64,000 nt of DNA from Pseudomonadota bacterium. GTDB lineage: Bacteria > Pseudomonadota > Gammaproteobacteria > Burkholderiales > Rhodocyclaceae. The number at the start of each line of letters is the position of its first letter. Position 1 is the stretch's first letter. The position numbers and the translations under genes were made by a program. Of the stretch, positions 1-8,300 are shown one piece after another. The DNA lies in contig JAFEFC010000020.1 in NCBI GenBank assembly GCA_018240785.1, positions 38,624 through 102,623 on the forward strand, read 5' to 3'. The notes under the pieces were generated by a model, which saw only the letters and a program-made list of their open reading frames with translations, was not told where the DNA came from and did not search any database.

Positions 1-587
1 GCCTGCAGATGGACATCAAGATCCAGGGCATCACCAAGGAAATCATGCACGCCGCGCTGGAGCAGGCCAGGGCCGGCCGGCTGCACATCCTGAGCCTGAT
101 GAAGCAGTCGCTGGCGGCGTCGCGCGGCGAGGTGTCCGAGTACGCACCGCGCATGATCAACATGAAGATCAACCCCGAGAAGATCCGCGATGTGATCGGC
201 AAGGGTGGCGCAGTGATCCGCGCGCTGCAGGAAGAGACCGGCACCGTGATCGAGATCGAGGACGATGGTCAGATCACGATCTCGTCGGTCAGCGCCGAAG
301 GTGCGCAGGCCGCCAAGGCGAAGATCGAGGCGATCACCGCCGAAGTCGAGGTCGGCAAGGTGTATGAAGGCACGGTGATCCGCCTGCTGGACTTCGGCGC
401 CATCGTGAACATCATGCCGGGCCGCGATGGCCTGCTGCACGTGTCGCAGATCGCCAACGAGCGCGTCAATAACGTGGCCGACTACGTCAAGGAAGGCCAG
501 GCGGTGCGCGTGAAGGTGCTCGAGACCGACGAGCGTGGCAAGATCCGCCTGAGCATGAAGGCGCTGCTGAACGAGAACGCCGGCTGA
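1..587 (+). CDS. pnp: Polyribonucleotide nucleotidyltransferase (PNPase), C-terminal part
   Basis: 3'-to-5' phosphorolytic exoribonuclease of RNA turnover and a degradosome partner. Only the last 194 or so residues are in the window and the reading frame is open at the left edge, so this is the 3' end of a gene of about 700 codons. What is seen is a KH domain with the RNA-binding GKGG loop (sequence [15 protein letters not shown]) followed by an S1 domain (from [18 protein letters not shown] to [10 protein letters not shown]), the standard C-terminal order of PNPase. The tail after S1 is very short (LNENAG), so there is no long degradosome-type extension. A strong terminator follows about 50 bp downstream. 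Identification is secure; the catalytic RNase PH domains lie outside the window. Confidence 0.97.
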   Translation, partial: LQMDIKIQGITKEIMHAALEQARAGRLHILSLMKQSLAASRGEVSEYAPRMINMKINPEKIRDVIGKGGAVIRALQEETGTVIEIEDDGQITISSVSAEGAQAAKAKIEAITAEVEVGKVYEGTVIRLLDFGAIVNIMPGRDGLLHVSQIANERVNNVADYVKEGQAVRVKVLETDERGKIRLSMKALLNENAG

Positions 588-632
588 GTCGTGCCGCTCG
601 CCTCCCTCCGAATGGGGGGAGGCAGCAAAAAC

Positions 633-661
633 AAAAGGGACGCCGCGGCGTCCCTTTTTTT
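633..661. terminator. Bidirectional intrinsic terminator between pnp and dksA
   Basis: A perfect GC-rich inverted repeat, GGGACGC-CGCG-GCGTCCC (637-654), is flanked by four A on the left and seven T on the right. It can therefore end transcription of pnp on the plus strand and of dksA on the minus strand. Confidence 0.93.
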
Positions 662-679
662 GTCGGTGGAGTTGATCGC

Positions 680-1105
680 TTATTTGGCGACCTGGCGCTC
701 GCGCATCTCTTCCAGAGTCTTGCAGTCGATGCACATGGTCGCGGTCGGGCGCGCTTCCAGGCGCTTCAGGCCGATCTCCACGCCGCAACTGTCGCAGTAG
801 CCATATTCGCCTGCGTCGATGCGACCGAGCGCCTCGTCGATCTTCTTGATCAGCTTGCGCTCGCGGTCGCGGTTGCGCAGCTCCAGTGCGATGTCGGACT
901 CCTGGCTGGCGCGATCGTTGGGGTCGGCGAACACGGTGGCCTCGTCCTGCATGGTATGCACCGTGCGCTCGATATCCTCCATCAGCTCGCTCTTGAGCGT
1001 GCCCAGGATCTCGCGGAAGTGGGCCATCTGCTTCTCGCTCATGTACTCCTCGCCAGCGGCGGGGACGTACGGCGGGAATTGCTTGTGCAGGGTATCTTCA
1101 GCCAT
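680..1105 (-). CDS. dksA: RNA polymerase-binding transcription factor DksA
   Basis: Secondary-channel regulator of RNA polymerase that works with ppGpp in the stringent response. The 141-residue protein has the N-terminal helical coiled coil with the DxxDxA tip motif (DPNDRA) and the C-terminal four-cysteine zinc finger (CDSC ... CIDC), i.e. the canonical C4 DksA. I chose the ATG at 1105 (MAEDTLHKQF) because a GGAAG ribosome site lies upstream; an in-frame start 11 codons further out would add a non-conserved MIQSPTYGSRF. The gene stands alone, convergent with pnp. The tRNA cluster upstream ends in its own terminator, so dksA probably has its own promoter in 1106-1250. Confidence 0.97.
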   Translation of the reverse strand: MAEDTLHKQFPPYVPAAGEEYMSEKQMAHFREILGTLKSELMEDIERTVHTMQDEATVFADPNDRASQESDIALELRNRDRERKLIKKIDEALGRIDAGEYGYCDSCGVEIGLKRLEARPTATMCIDCKTLEEMRERQVAK

Positions 1106-1251
1106 GAATCGACTTCCGTAGGTAGGTGATTGGATCAAGCGGACTTAATAGCAGAATCACGACGCGCCAGCAAGCGAGCCGTGGACGCTGCGGCGCAGCG
1201 CTCCGTTTTCGCGTTCGGCAAGGCGCCGCTGCAGACTGAGTCGCAAAAGAC

Positions 1252-1273
1252 AAAAACCGCCACGCAGGCGGTT
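1252..1273 (-). terminator. Intrinsic terminator of the tRNA cluster
   Basis: On the minus strand, 16 bp after tRNA-His, the stem AACCGCC-TGCGT-GGCGGTT runs directly into a T tract (five T). It separates the tRNA transcript from dksA. Confidence 0.85.
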
Positions 1274-1288
1274 CTCGTCATGAAAATC

Positions 1289-1365
1289 TGGGGCGACATA
1301 CCGGAATCGAACCGGTGACACCTGGAGCCACAATCCAGTGCTCTACCAACTGAGCTAATGCCGCC
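1289..1365 (-). tRNA. tRNA-His (GTG)
   Basis: The 77-nt cloverleaf on the minus strand has anticodon GTG in the loop of stem CTGGA/TCCAG. The extra 5' G(-1) faces discriminator C73, the identity feature of tRNA-His, and the CCA end is encoded. It is the last of three tRNAs transcribed Pro-Arg-His. Confidence 0.97.
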
Positions 1366-1409
1366 ATTACTACCGAACTCCGGGAAACCCGTCGTCCAAA
1401 AACTCGTCC

Positions 1410-1486
1410 TGGCCTGCCCGGCAGGGATCGAACCTGCAACCCCCAGCTTAGAAGGCTGGTGCTCTATCCAGTTGAGCTACGGGCAG
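1410..1486 (-). tRNA. tRNA-Arg (TCT)
   Basis: The 77-nt cloverleaf has acceptor stem CTGCCCG/CGGGCAG, anticodon TCT between CCAGC and GCTGG, a normal T-loop GGTTCGATCC, discriminator G and an encoded CCA. It reads AGA codons, which are rare in a high-GC genome. Confidence 0.97.
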
Positions 1487-1513
1487 ATTCCCGCGGGCAA
1501 TCGGAGTGTGAGC

Positions 1514-1590
1514 TGGTCGGGGTGGAGGGATTCGAACCCCCGACATCTTGCTCCCAAAGCAAGCGCGCTACCGGACTGCGCTACACCCCG
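1514..1590 (-). tRNA. tRNA-Pro (TGG)
   Basis: The 77-nt cloverleaf has acceptor stem CGGGGTG/CACCCCG, anticodon TGG between CTTGC and GCAAG, discriminator A and an encoded CCA. It is the first tRNA of the cluster, directly behind a strong promoter. Confidence 0.97.
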
Positions 1591-1600
1591 AGAGCCGCGC

Positions 1601-1629
1601 ACTATATAGATCTCCGCCCGGTACGTCAA
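1601..1629 (-). promoter_or_regulatory. Sigma70-type promoter of the tRNA Pro-Arg-His cluster
   Basis: On the minus strand, TTGACG (1629-1624) and TATAGT (1606-1601) are separated by exactly 17 bp. The predicted start near 1594 is preceded by a GC-rich discriminator (GCGCGGC), the feature that makes stable-RNA promoters sensitive to ppGpp/DksA. The -35 overlaps the last codons of the upstream membrane-protein gene. Confidence 0.82.
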
Positions 1630-2936
1630 ACATATTTTTCGCCTTCTGCGGCGGCGGCCGGATTCCACCGCCCGCCCGCCCTTTGCCAGGCCAGAACGAT
1701 GCGGGCGAGGTTGCCGAGAAGCCAGCCGAATTCGAGCATGACGGCTGCGCCGGCTGCGTAGGACAGCAGCGGCAGGAACACCGCGCCCAGCAGCAGGGCC
1801 AGTGCGGCGGCGTGAGTGATGAGCTGTCGCCGAACCGGCAGGTCGGGGGACAATTTCTTCACGTTGGGTGCCTTGATCCCGGCCTGGGTCAGATGCAGCC
1901 AGGCGAGGAAGGGCACGATCTTGTAGAGCATTGCGCTGATGACACCGACGAAGCCGCCATGCAGGATCAGGATGCCGGCCAGCAAGGACAGGGCGTCTGC
2001 TTCGGTGACGAGGGAACCCAGTATTGCGACCGAGCCGGCGATGATCGAGGTCATCGCAAGCCTGAAGGCGAGAAAGGATGCATCCGGCGTGCTGCGGCGG
2101 GAACGCGCCTGCAGGCGCAAGGTCGTTGCGCCGAAGCCGATCGCCAGCGCGCACAGGAGCCCCGCCAGGGCGATGCCGGTGCCGTGCAGGGAGGCGATTG
2201 CGGCGATCGACCACAAGGCCAGCAGGATCAGTACCGACGGCGCCCAGACGCGCGTCAGGCGTTGAGGGTAGGCGGGGGTGATCTGGAACATCGGCACGAT
2301 CACCCAACTGGTTGCAGCCACCAGCATCGCGCCCCAGCCCATCCAGGCCCATCCCGCGTGAAGATTGACCAGCGCAGGCAGGTCGATCGGCAGGGACAAG
2401 CCACGGGCCAGCGTGGTCGCCAGAATGACGCCCAGCGCCGCGGTGACCAGTAGTCCGATGAGCGCGAGGCGCAGGTCGCGCGGTGTATCGCTGCGACCCC
2501 GTGCCGATGGGGCGCGGCGGAAGGCCAGGGCGGCGGCAAGGAGGAAGATGGCCAGGCCGGCCGCGAGGAGCGCTGCACCAGCCAGTGTGGCGCCCGGCTG
2601 CCCCTGCCACAGTCCCCAGCTCAGACCGACGCTGCCCCCTGCCAGCAGCGGGTGGGTGAGGCGCGCGGTGCGTAGCGGCGTGAGCAGCGATGCGCCCGCG
2701 ACGACTGGCAGGATCTGCATCAACGCGCCCAGCATCACCTGCAGCATGCTGCCGGTGGCAACAAGGTGCACCGCGCCAAGCGCCGCGGGCGACCAGCGCG
2801 AACCCAGTGCACTTCCGTCGATCAGCAGCAATGCGCCGGCGGCGATGCCGAAGAGCGGCGCGGTCAGGAAGTAGCGCAGCGGCACCGAGAACGGCGGCGC
2901 GTCCTCATACGACAGGCCGGGGTTGGCACTGCTCAT
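1626..2936 (-). CDS. Polytopic membrane protein, heme-copper-oxidase subunit I / NnrS-like
   Basis: A 436-residue protein made almost entirely of hydrophobic segments, about twelve by eye. Histidines sit inside or at the edge of several of them (AVHLVATGSM, NLHAGWAWMGWG, LHGGFVGVISAMLYKIVPFLAWLH), a spacing reminiscent of heme-ligating helices in NnrS and the subunit I fold of heme-copper oxidases. No binuclear-centre signature of a true terminal oxidase is evident, so I assign only the family resemblance. It is the last gene of a three-gene operon (hemerythrin, DUF2249, this gene) joined by ATGA overlaps and preceded by an FNR-type box. This suggests a role under low oxygen or nitrosative stress; the molecular function is unknown. 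Confidence 0.72.
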   Translation of the reverse strand: MSSANPGLSYEDAPPFSVPLRYFLTAPLFGIAAGALLLIDGSALGSRWSPAALGAVHLVATGSMLQVMLGALMQILPVVAGASLLTPLRTARLTHPLLAGGSVGLSWGLWQGQPGATLAGAALLAAGLAIFLLAAALAFRRAPSARGRSDTPRDLRLALIGLLVTAALGVILATTLARGLSLPIDLPALVNLHAGWAWMGWGAMLVAATSWVIVPMFQITPAYPQRLTRVWAPSVLILLALWSIAAIASLHGTGIALAGLLCALAIGFGATTLRLQARSRRSTPDASFLAFRLAMTSIIAGSVAILGSLVTEADALSLLAGILILHGGFVGVISAMLYKIVPFLAWLHLTQAGIKAPNVKKLSPDLPVRRQLITHAAALALLLGAVFLPLLSYAAGAAVMLEFGWLLGNLARIVLAWQRAGGRWNPAAAAEGEKYV

Positions 2937-3151
2937 GGTCGGGTGATGCGGATCTCGACCACGCCGTCATCGCGAACCGTCTCCTCGTGCCGATAGCCGT
3001 CGCGGTCGAGGATGCGGAACAGGGGGTAGGGCATGCGATCGATCAATAGCGTCAGCTCGCCACCCGGGGCCAGATCTGCGACCCCTTCCATTGCGCGTTC
3101 GAAAGGCTCCGGCGGCTCCAGGCCGCGTGCATCGACAAGGATTGCGCTCAT
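2933..3151 (-). CDS. DUF2249 domain protein
   Basis: A 72-residue soluble protein with the DUF2249 signature: N-terminal DARGLEPPEPFERAME, a central LAPGGELTLLIDRMPYPLFRIL strand-loop, and a GYRHEE turn. It resembles the TusA/SirA-like fold. The start ATG overlaps the stop of the hemerythrin gene (ATGA), and its own stop overlaps the start of the membrane-protein gene the same way, so the three are almost certainly co-translated. The family commonly sits with hemerythrin-like and denitrification genes; its biochemical role is not established. Confidence 0.85.
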   Translation of the reverse strand: MSAILVDARGLEPPEPFERAMEGVADLAPGGELTLLIDRMPYPLFRILDRDGYRHEETVRDDGVVEIRITRP

Positions 3152-3603
3152 GCCGGCATTTTCCGGCTGATGCGCTGTCCCAGCGCCTCGGTCAGCGCGT
3201 CGCGCTCGGTCGCCAGGCGGGCGTCGCACATCGGATAGAGCATGTTCTCTTCCTTCATGTTGTGCTGCTGCATCATGATCAGCAGGGTTTCCGCCTCGCC
3301 GGCGAAGTCGTCCGCATCGCGCCGGGCGAGGGCATCCTTGAGGCTGGCGACGATGGAACGCATGTCGGCATGTTCCCCGCGCATGACCTCGGTGGGGCCA
3401 TGGGTCATGCCGGTGACGGCTTCGAAGCGCGGAAATAGTTGCTCCTCCTCGGCGCGGAAGTGCGTCTCGAGCGCAGCGGCGAAGGCATTTACGGCCTTGG
3501 CGGCAGCGTCCCAGTCGCGGCGCGCGACGAGGCTCTCGGCGAGGGCGAATTCATGGTCGCAGTCGCGGTGGTCCTGGGTCATCAGGGAGGAAATCAGGCT
3601 CAT
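3148..3603 (-). CDS. Hemerythrin-like (HHE) di-iron protein
   Basis: A 151-residue four-helix protein with all the ligands expected for a di-iron site: H12/H17 (QDHRDCDHE), H48 and E52 (HFRAE), H78 (RGEHADM), H114 and E118 (QQHNMKEEN). The HxxxE pairs are the hallmark of hemerythrin and HHE domains that bind O2 or NO or help repair iron-sulfur clusters. The start at 3603 is supported by a GGAGC ribosome site. It is the first gene of the operon and lies 55 bp from an FNR-type box, with a plausible -10 AATACT (3633-3628), giving the geometry of an activated class II promoter. I infer an oxygen- or NO-responsive protective protein. Confidence 0.9.
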   Translation of the reverse strand: MSLISSLMTQDHRDCDHEFALAESLVARRDWDAAAKAVNAFAAALETHFRAEEEQLFPRFEAVTGMTHGPTEVMRGEHADMRSIVASLKDALARRDADDFAGEAETLLIMMQQHNMKEENMLYPMCDARLATERDALTEALGQRISRKMPA

Positions 3604-3657
3604 GTGCAGCTCCGGTCGGGGTGTTGGAGTATTTTCTCCGGGCAATCCCCGGCGGCA

Positions 3658-3671
3658 TTGATACGAGTCAA
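3658..3671. promoter_or_regulatory. FNR/DNR-type operator
   Basis: TTGAT-ACGA-GTCAA matches the FNR/DNR/Anr consensus TTGAT-N4-ATCAA at nine of ten positions. It sits between the divergent hemerythrin operon and the MFS gene. Its centre is about 43 bp from the start predicted from the -10 AATACT on the hemerythrin side, and about 41 bp from position 3706 on the other. Confidence 0.78.
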
Positions 3672-3774
3672 GTCGGCCCGTGCGGATGCCCGACATGCGT
3701 CGTAAATGCAGCTGGCCTGGAAGCCCGACGGGCCGAACGGGCACAATGCAGCTCCCGCAGCGAATCGAGACGGC

Positions 3775-5049
3775 ATGGCACTTCCACTCCTTCCGCGCGC
3801 CGGGCTGAGGATCTTCCTGCCCTTTGCCCTCGGCTATTTCCTGTCCTACCTGCTGCGCACGGTCAATGCCGTGATCTCTCCGGTGTTGACGGGGGAACTG
3901 GGGCTTTCCGCCGCGGATCTCGGCCTGCTCACCAGCACCTATTTCCTCGCCTTCGGGCTGGCGCAGATCCCGGTCGGTGTTGCGCTCGACCGTCTTGGCC
4001 CGCGGCGCGTGGAGGGCACGCTGCTGCTCGTCACCGCGGTCGGCGCGGCCAGCTATGCGCTGGGCGATTCGCTCGCTGCGCTCGGGCTTGCGCGCGCGCT
4101 CATCGGCCTGGGCGTGTCGGCTTGCCTGATGGCGGCCTTGAGCGGATTCGCGCGCTGGTATCCGCGCGAGCGGCAGAGCTCGATGACCGGTTTCATCATG
4201 TCCGCAGGGGCGGTGGGGGCGCTCACGGCCAGCGTGCCGGTGGAGGCGGCGCTGCCGCTGATGGGCTGGCGCGCCGTATTCTGGATCGTCGCCGGGGTTG
4301 CGCTGGCTGCTTCGGTGCTGATCTTCCGCCTGCTGCCCGACGACGCCGGGCCCGGCGGACGCGAGTCGGCGGGCGAGGCGCTCAGGCTGGTCGCGGGGAT
4401 CTACCTGTCGCCGCAGTTCCTGCGCTTCGCCGGGTCGTCGCTGTGCTTCGTCGGCGGCTTCATGGCGCTGCAGAGCCTGTGGGTGGTGCCCTGGCTGATG
4501 AACGTCAATCGACTGGACATCGGCCACGCGGCACGCATTCTGGTGCTGCTCAACCTCGGCATGCTGGGTGGCCAGCTCTCGATCGGCCTGCTCGGCACCT
4601 CGCTTGCGCGCAGGGGAGTGAAGCCGCTCAACCTGATGCAGATCGGCTATTGCCTGGTGCTGCTGGTCGAGCTGCTCATCCTGTTCGATGGCGGCCCGCC
4701 CGCCGCACTGTGGTTCCTGCTCGGCCTGCTGTCGGCGGTGAATTCGCAGACCTATCTCGCCAGCGCGACACATTTCCCGCGCACGCTGTTCGGGCGCGTC
4801 AGCACGGCGACCAACCTGATGGCCTTCGCGGGTGCGTTCCTCATGCAGTGGGGCATGGGGCTCACGCTGGATGCGCTCAAGGATGCGGGCTACGCGATGG
4901 ACACGGCGCTGCGGTGCGTCTTCGCGGGCCTCATTGCGCTGCAGGGGCTGGCGATCCTGCCCTTGTTGCGGGAAGCCAGGCTATCGTTCCGGCGCAGCGG
5001 CGAGAGCCCGGTGCCCGCCGCGAGCCGCCGTGATCCGCGCGACGGTTGA
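3775..5049 (+). CDS. MFS transporter
   Basis: A 424-residue inner-membrane permease with about twelve transmembrane segments. The MFS signature loop between TM2 and TM3 is visible (GVALDRLGPRRVEG), and TM1 begins near residue 10 (LRIFLPFALGYFLSYLLR). An upstream in-frame ATG at 3706 would add 23 hydrophilic residues, but if the FNR-type box at 3658-3671 acts as a class II site the transcript would begin near 3706, so the ATG at 3775 fits better. Sharing the box with the hemerythrin operon suggests anaerobic expression. The substrate is unknown; nitrate/nitrite-type NarK motifs are not evident. Confidence 0.85.
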   Translation: MALPLLPRAGLRIFLPFALGYFLSYLLRTVNAVISPVLTGELGLSAADLGLLTSTYFLAFGLAQIPVGVALDRLGPRRVEGTLLLVTAVGAASYALGDSLAALGLARALIGLGVSACLMAALSGFARWYPRERQSSMTGFIMSAGAVGALTASVPVEAALPLMGWRAVFWIVAGVALAASVLIFRLLPDDAGPGGRESAGEALRLVAGIYLSPQFLRFAGSSLCFVGGFMALQSLWVVPWLMNVNRLDIGHAARILVLLNLGMLGGQLSIGLLGTSLARRGVKPLNLMQIGYCLVLLVELLILFDGGPPAALWFLLGLLSAVNSQTYLASATHFPRTLFGRVSTATNLMAFAGAFLMQWGMGLTLDALKDAGYAMDTALRCVFAGLIALQGLAILPLLREARLSFRRSGESPVPAASRRDPRDG

Positions 5050-5302
5050 GGGCGCGCCGTTCGCGCCTGCGCGGCCCCGGCGCGGCCCAGGACCGATAGA
5101 ATCGCGCGCTTTGCGACGGTCGATCGCGTCGGCGAGCGAACCGGGCGTCGCAAGCGGATGCCGCCCTGCACCCCGGACAGGTACCGGCAGTTGCGAAAGC
5201 GGCGCAAAATATGCCCCGCGTCGCGTCAGGGCGGTGGCTGCCGTCCGTCCAGGGCGCGCAGGCATGAAACAATGAAAAAGAGCGAGACCAGGGAGTGCCT
5301 TC

Positions 5303-8300
5303 ATGACTGAAACCACCACCAGTGCGGCTGCGCCGAGCGCCCTGCGACGCTATGCACGCGCCGCGAAGTGGGTGGCGGGCGTGCTCGTCGCCGTGGCCGC
5401 GATCGGCTTCGGCGTGGTGCCGCCTGTAGCGAAACACTATGCGACGAAGATTGCCAGCGACGTGCTCGGGCGCGTGGTGAGCGTGGACGCGGTGCGCGTC
5501 AACCCCTTCGCATTGACGGCGGAACTGCACGGCGTACGCGTGATGGAAGCGGACGGCAGCACCGAGGCCCTGGGTTTCGACATGCTGCGCGTCAACGGCG
5601 AGCTGGAGTCCCTCGTCCGCGGTGGCGTCGTACTGCACGAGGTGTCGCTCGACGGGCCGCGGGTGAACGTGGTGCTGCAGGACGGTGGGCGGAGCAACTG
5701 GCAGGACGTGCTCGACCGCCTCGCGGCGCAGCCGAAGAGCGAATCCAAGGGCCAGACGCTGTTCTCGATCGGCAACATCCACGTCGGCAACGGCCGTATC
5801 GCCGTCAATGACCAGCCGCGCGGCCTCAAGCACGAACTCAGCGGCATCGAGCTCGGCGTGCCCTTCGTGTCCAACCTGCCGGTGAAGGTGGATGTCTTCA
5901 TCGAACCCAAGTTCGCGGCGACGCTCGATGGCGACCCGATCGGGCTGAGCGCGCGCAGCAAGCCGTTCAAGGACACGCACGAAACCATCCTCGAGCTGGC
6001 GCTGAAGGAGTTCGATCTCGCGCCCTGGATGGCGTACCTGCCGTTCGAGCCCAGCTTCCGCCTGCCTTCCGGCCTGCTCACCACCAACCTGGAACTGGCT
6101 TTTGCGCAGCCGCCCGAAGCGGACGCCAAGCCGCTGGTGACGCTGCGCGGACAGGTGCAGGTGGAGAAGCTCGAAGTGCAGGACAAGACCGGCGCGCCCG
6201 CGGTGAAGGTGGCCGAGTTCGGACTGGAGCTTGCCGACGTCGAGCCCTTCGCCAACAAGTGGCATTTCACCCGCCTCCGCCTGCACCAGCCGGAAATCGA
6301 TCTCGTGCGGCTCAAGGATGGCGGCATCAACCTGGCGACGCTGGCGCCGCCGCCGTCCAAGGACCCTGCCCAGAACGCGCCGCAGGCCGATGAGGCCAAG
6401 CCGTCGCAGCCCGACTTCCTGCTGGCCGATGCGCGCATCCGCGAAGGCGTGGTGCGGCTCGAGGACCGCTCGCTGGCCGACCCTTTCCGTGCCCGCGTCG
6501 AGGCGATCAACCTCGACATGCGCGACCTCGCCAACACCGGCGACATGCCGGCCGAAATCCGGCTCGACTACGTCACCGACGGCGGCGAGAAGATCACCCA
6601 CGAGGACAAGCTGAGCCTGGCTCCTTTCGTCTTCGAAGGCGCGGCCACACTGGAAGCGATCAAGCCGGCGCGCTATGCAGCCTATGCCGCGGCGGCCTTG
6701 CCCGGCGGCGAGTTGCGCAGCGGCCAGCTCGACGGCTCGGTGCACTACCGCGTCGCGCTGAGTGCTGACGGCAAGCCCGACATCAAGGTCGGCAGCGACA
6801 ACCTTTCACTGCGCGATTTCGCGCTTGCGCTGAAGGGGCAGAAGGAGCCGGCGGTTCGCGTGCCCGAGCTCAACGTCAACAAGCTCGCGGTCGACGTCGG
6901 CGCACGCACCGTGAATCTGGCCGAGCTTGGCGTCAAGGGCGCTTCAGTGTCCGCCGTGCGCCTGAAGGACGGCCGCTTCGACCTCCTCGGACTCACCGGC
7001 GACAAGCCCAAGCCCAGCAGCGAGGGACCGGATTGGGTGGTCAAGGTGGACAAGCTGGCGCTCGAGAACGCTGCCGTGCGGCTGGAGGATCGCACCGTGG
7101 CGAAGCCCGTCGTCCTCGTGGTCGACGGGATCGGGCTGCAGCTCGACAACGTGTCGACCGCCAAGGGGGCGACGACGCAGCTCAAGCTCGATTCGCACAT
7201 CAACAAGCGCGGCCGGCTCGGCGCCAGTGGTGCGGTGACGCTGGAGCCCCTGAAGGCCGAGCTGAAGCTCGATCTGCGCAGCGTCGACCTGTTGCCGCTG
7301 CAGCCCTATGTGCTGGAAAAGACCAAGATCGCGATTTCGCGCGGCAACCTCACCACGCGCGGCAGCCTCGACCTGAACACGGCGAAGAACGGTAGCCTGC
7401 TCGGGCGCTTCAGGGGCGACGTCGGCGTGGCCGACTTCGCTTCGATCGACAAGCTCAATGCCACCGACTTCGTGCGCTGGCGCGCGCTCGACGTCGGCGG
7501 CATCGACCTCAAGCTGCAGCCTTTTGCGCTCGACATCGACAAGGTCGCACTGAACGACTTCTACACCCGCCTGATCCTCGATGAAAAAGGCCGCCTGAAC
7601 CTGCGCGAGATCCGCGGTGATGGCAGCGAGGCCGAGCCGGAGGCGAAGGCCGGGAGGCCCGCCGCCGAGGCCCCTGTGGCGGCTGAAGGGCCGGCGGGCG
7701 TCGGTGCGCCGCAGGCGGCCTCGGGCACAGACAGCGGCAAGCGCAGCGCCGAGCTGCCGCCACGCCGCGAACCGCCGCCGCCGATCCGTGTGGGCCGCAT
7801 CGACGTCAAGGGCGGCAATGTCGCCTTCAGCGACCGCTTCATCCGTCCGAACTACAACGTCAACCTGACCGGCATGGCGGGCTCGCTCACCGGCCTTTCG
7901 TCCGACCCGACGACGATCGCGAAGCTGGATCTCAGCGGCAAGGTGGACAACGCGGCGCCGGTCAAGGTCGTTGGCGAGCTCAACCCTTTCCGCCAGGATG
8001 CCCACCTGGACATCCTCGCCACGGTAAAGGACTTCGAGCTGACTGGCCTGTCGAGCTACTCGGGCAAGTACGTGGGTTACGGCATCGCCAAGGGCAAGCT
8101 GTCGGCCGAACTCAACTACAAGATCGAGGATCGCAAGCTCACCGCGACCAACCAGATCTTCCTCGACCAGCTCACCTTCGGTGACAAGGTCGACAGCCCC
8201 GATGCGCTGAACCTGCCGGTGCAGCTCGCGGTGTCGCTGCTGAAGAACGCGCGCGGCGAGATCGACCTCCACCTGCCGGTCAGCGGCACCCTCGACGACC

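Noticed and set aside
1477-2610. Long open frame overlapping the tRNAs and the membrane-protein gene
   Set aside because: Arg/Pro/Gly-rich shadow of a real gene in another frame; it runs through tRNA-Arg and tRNA-Pro and has no domain.
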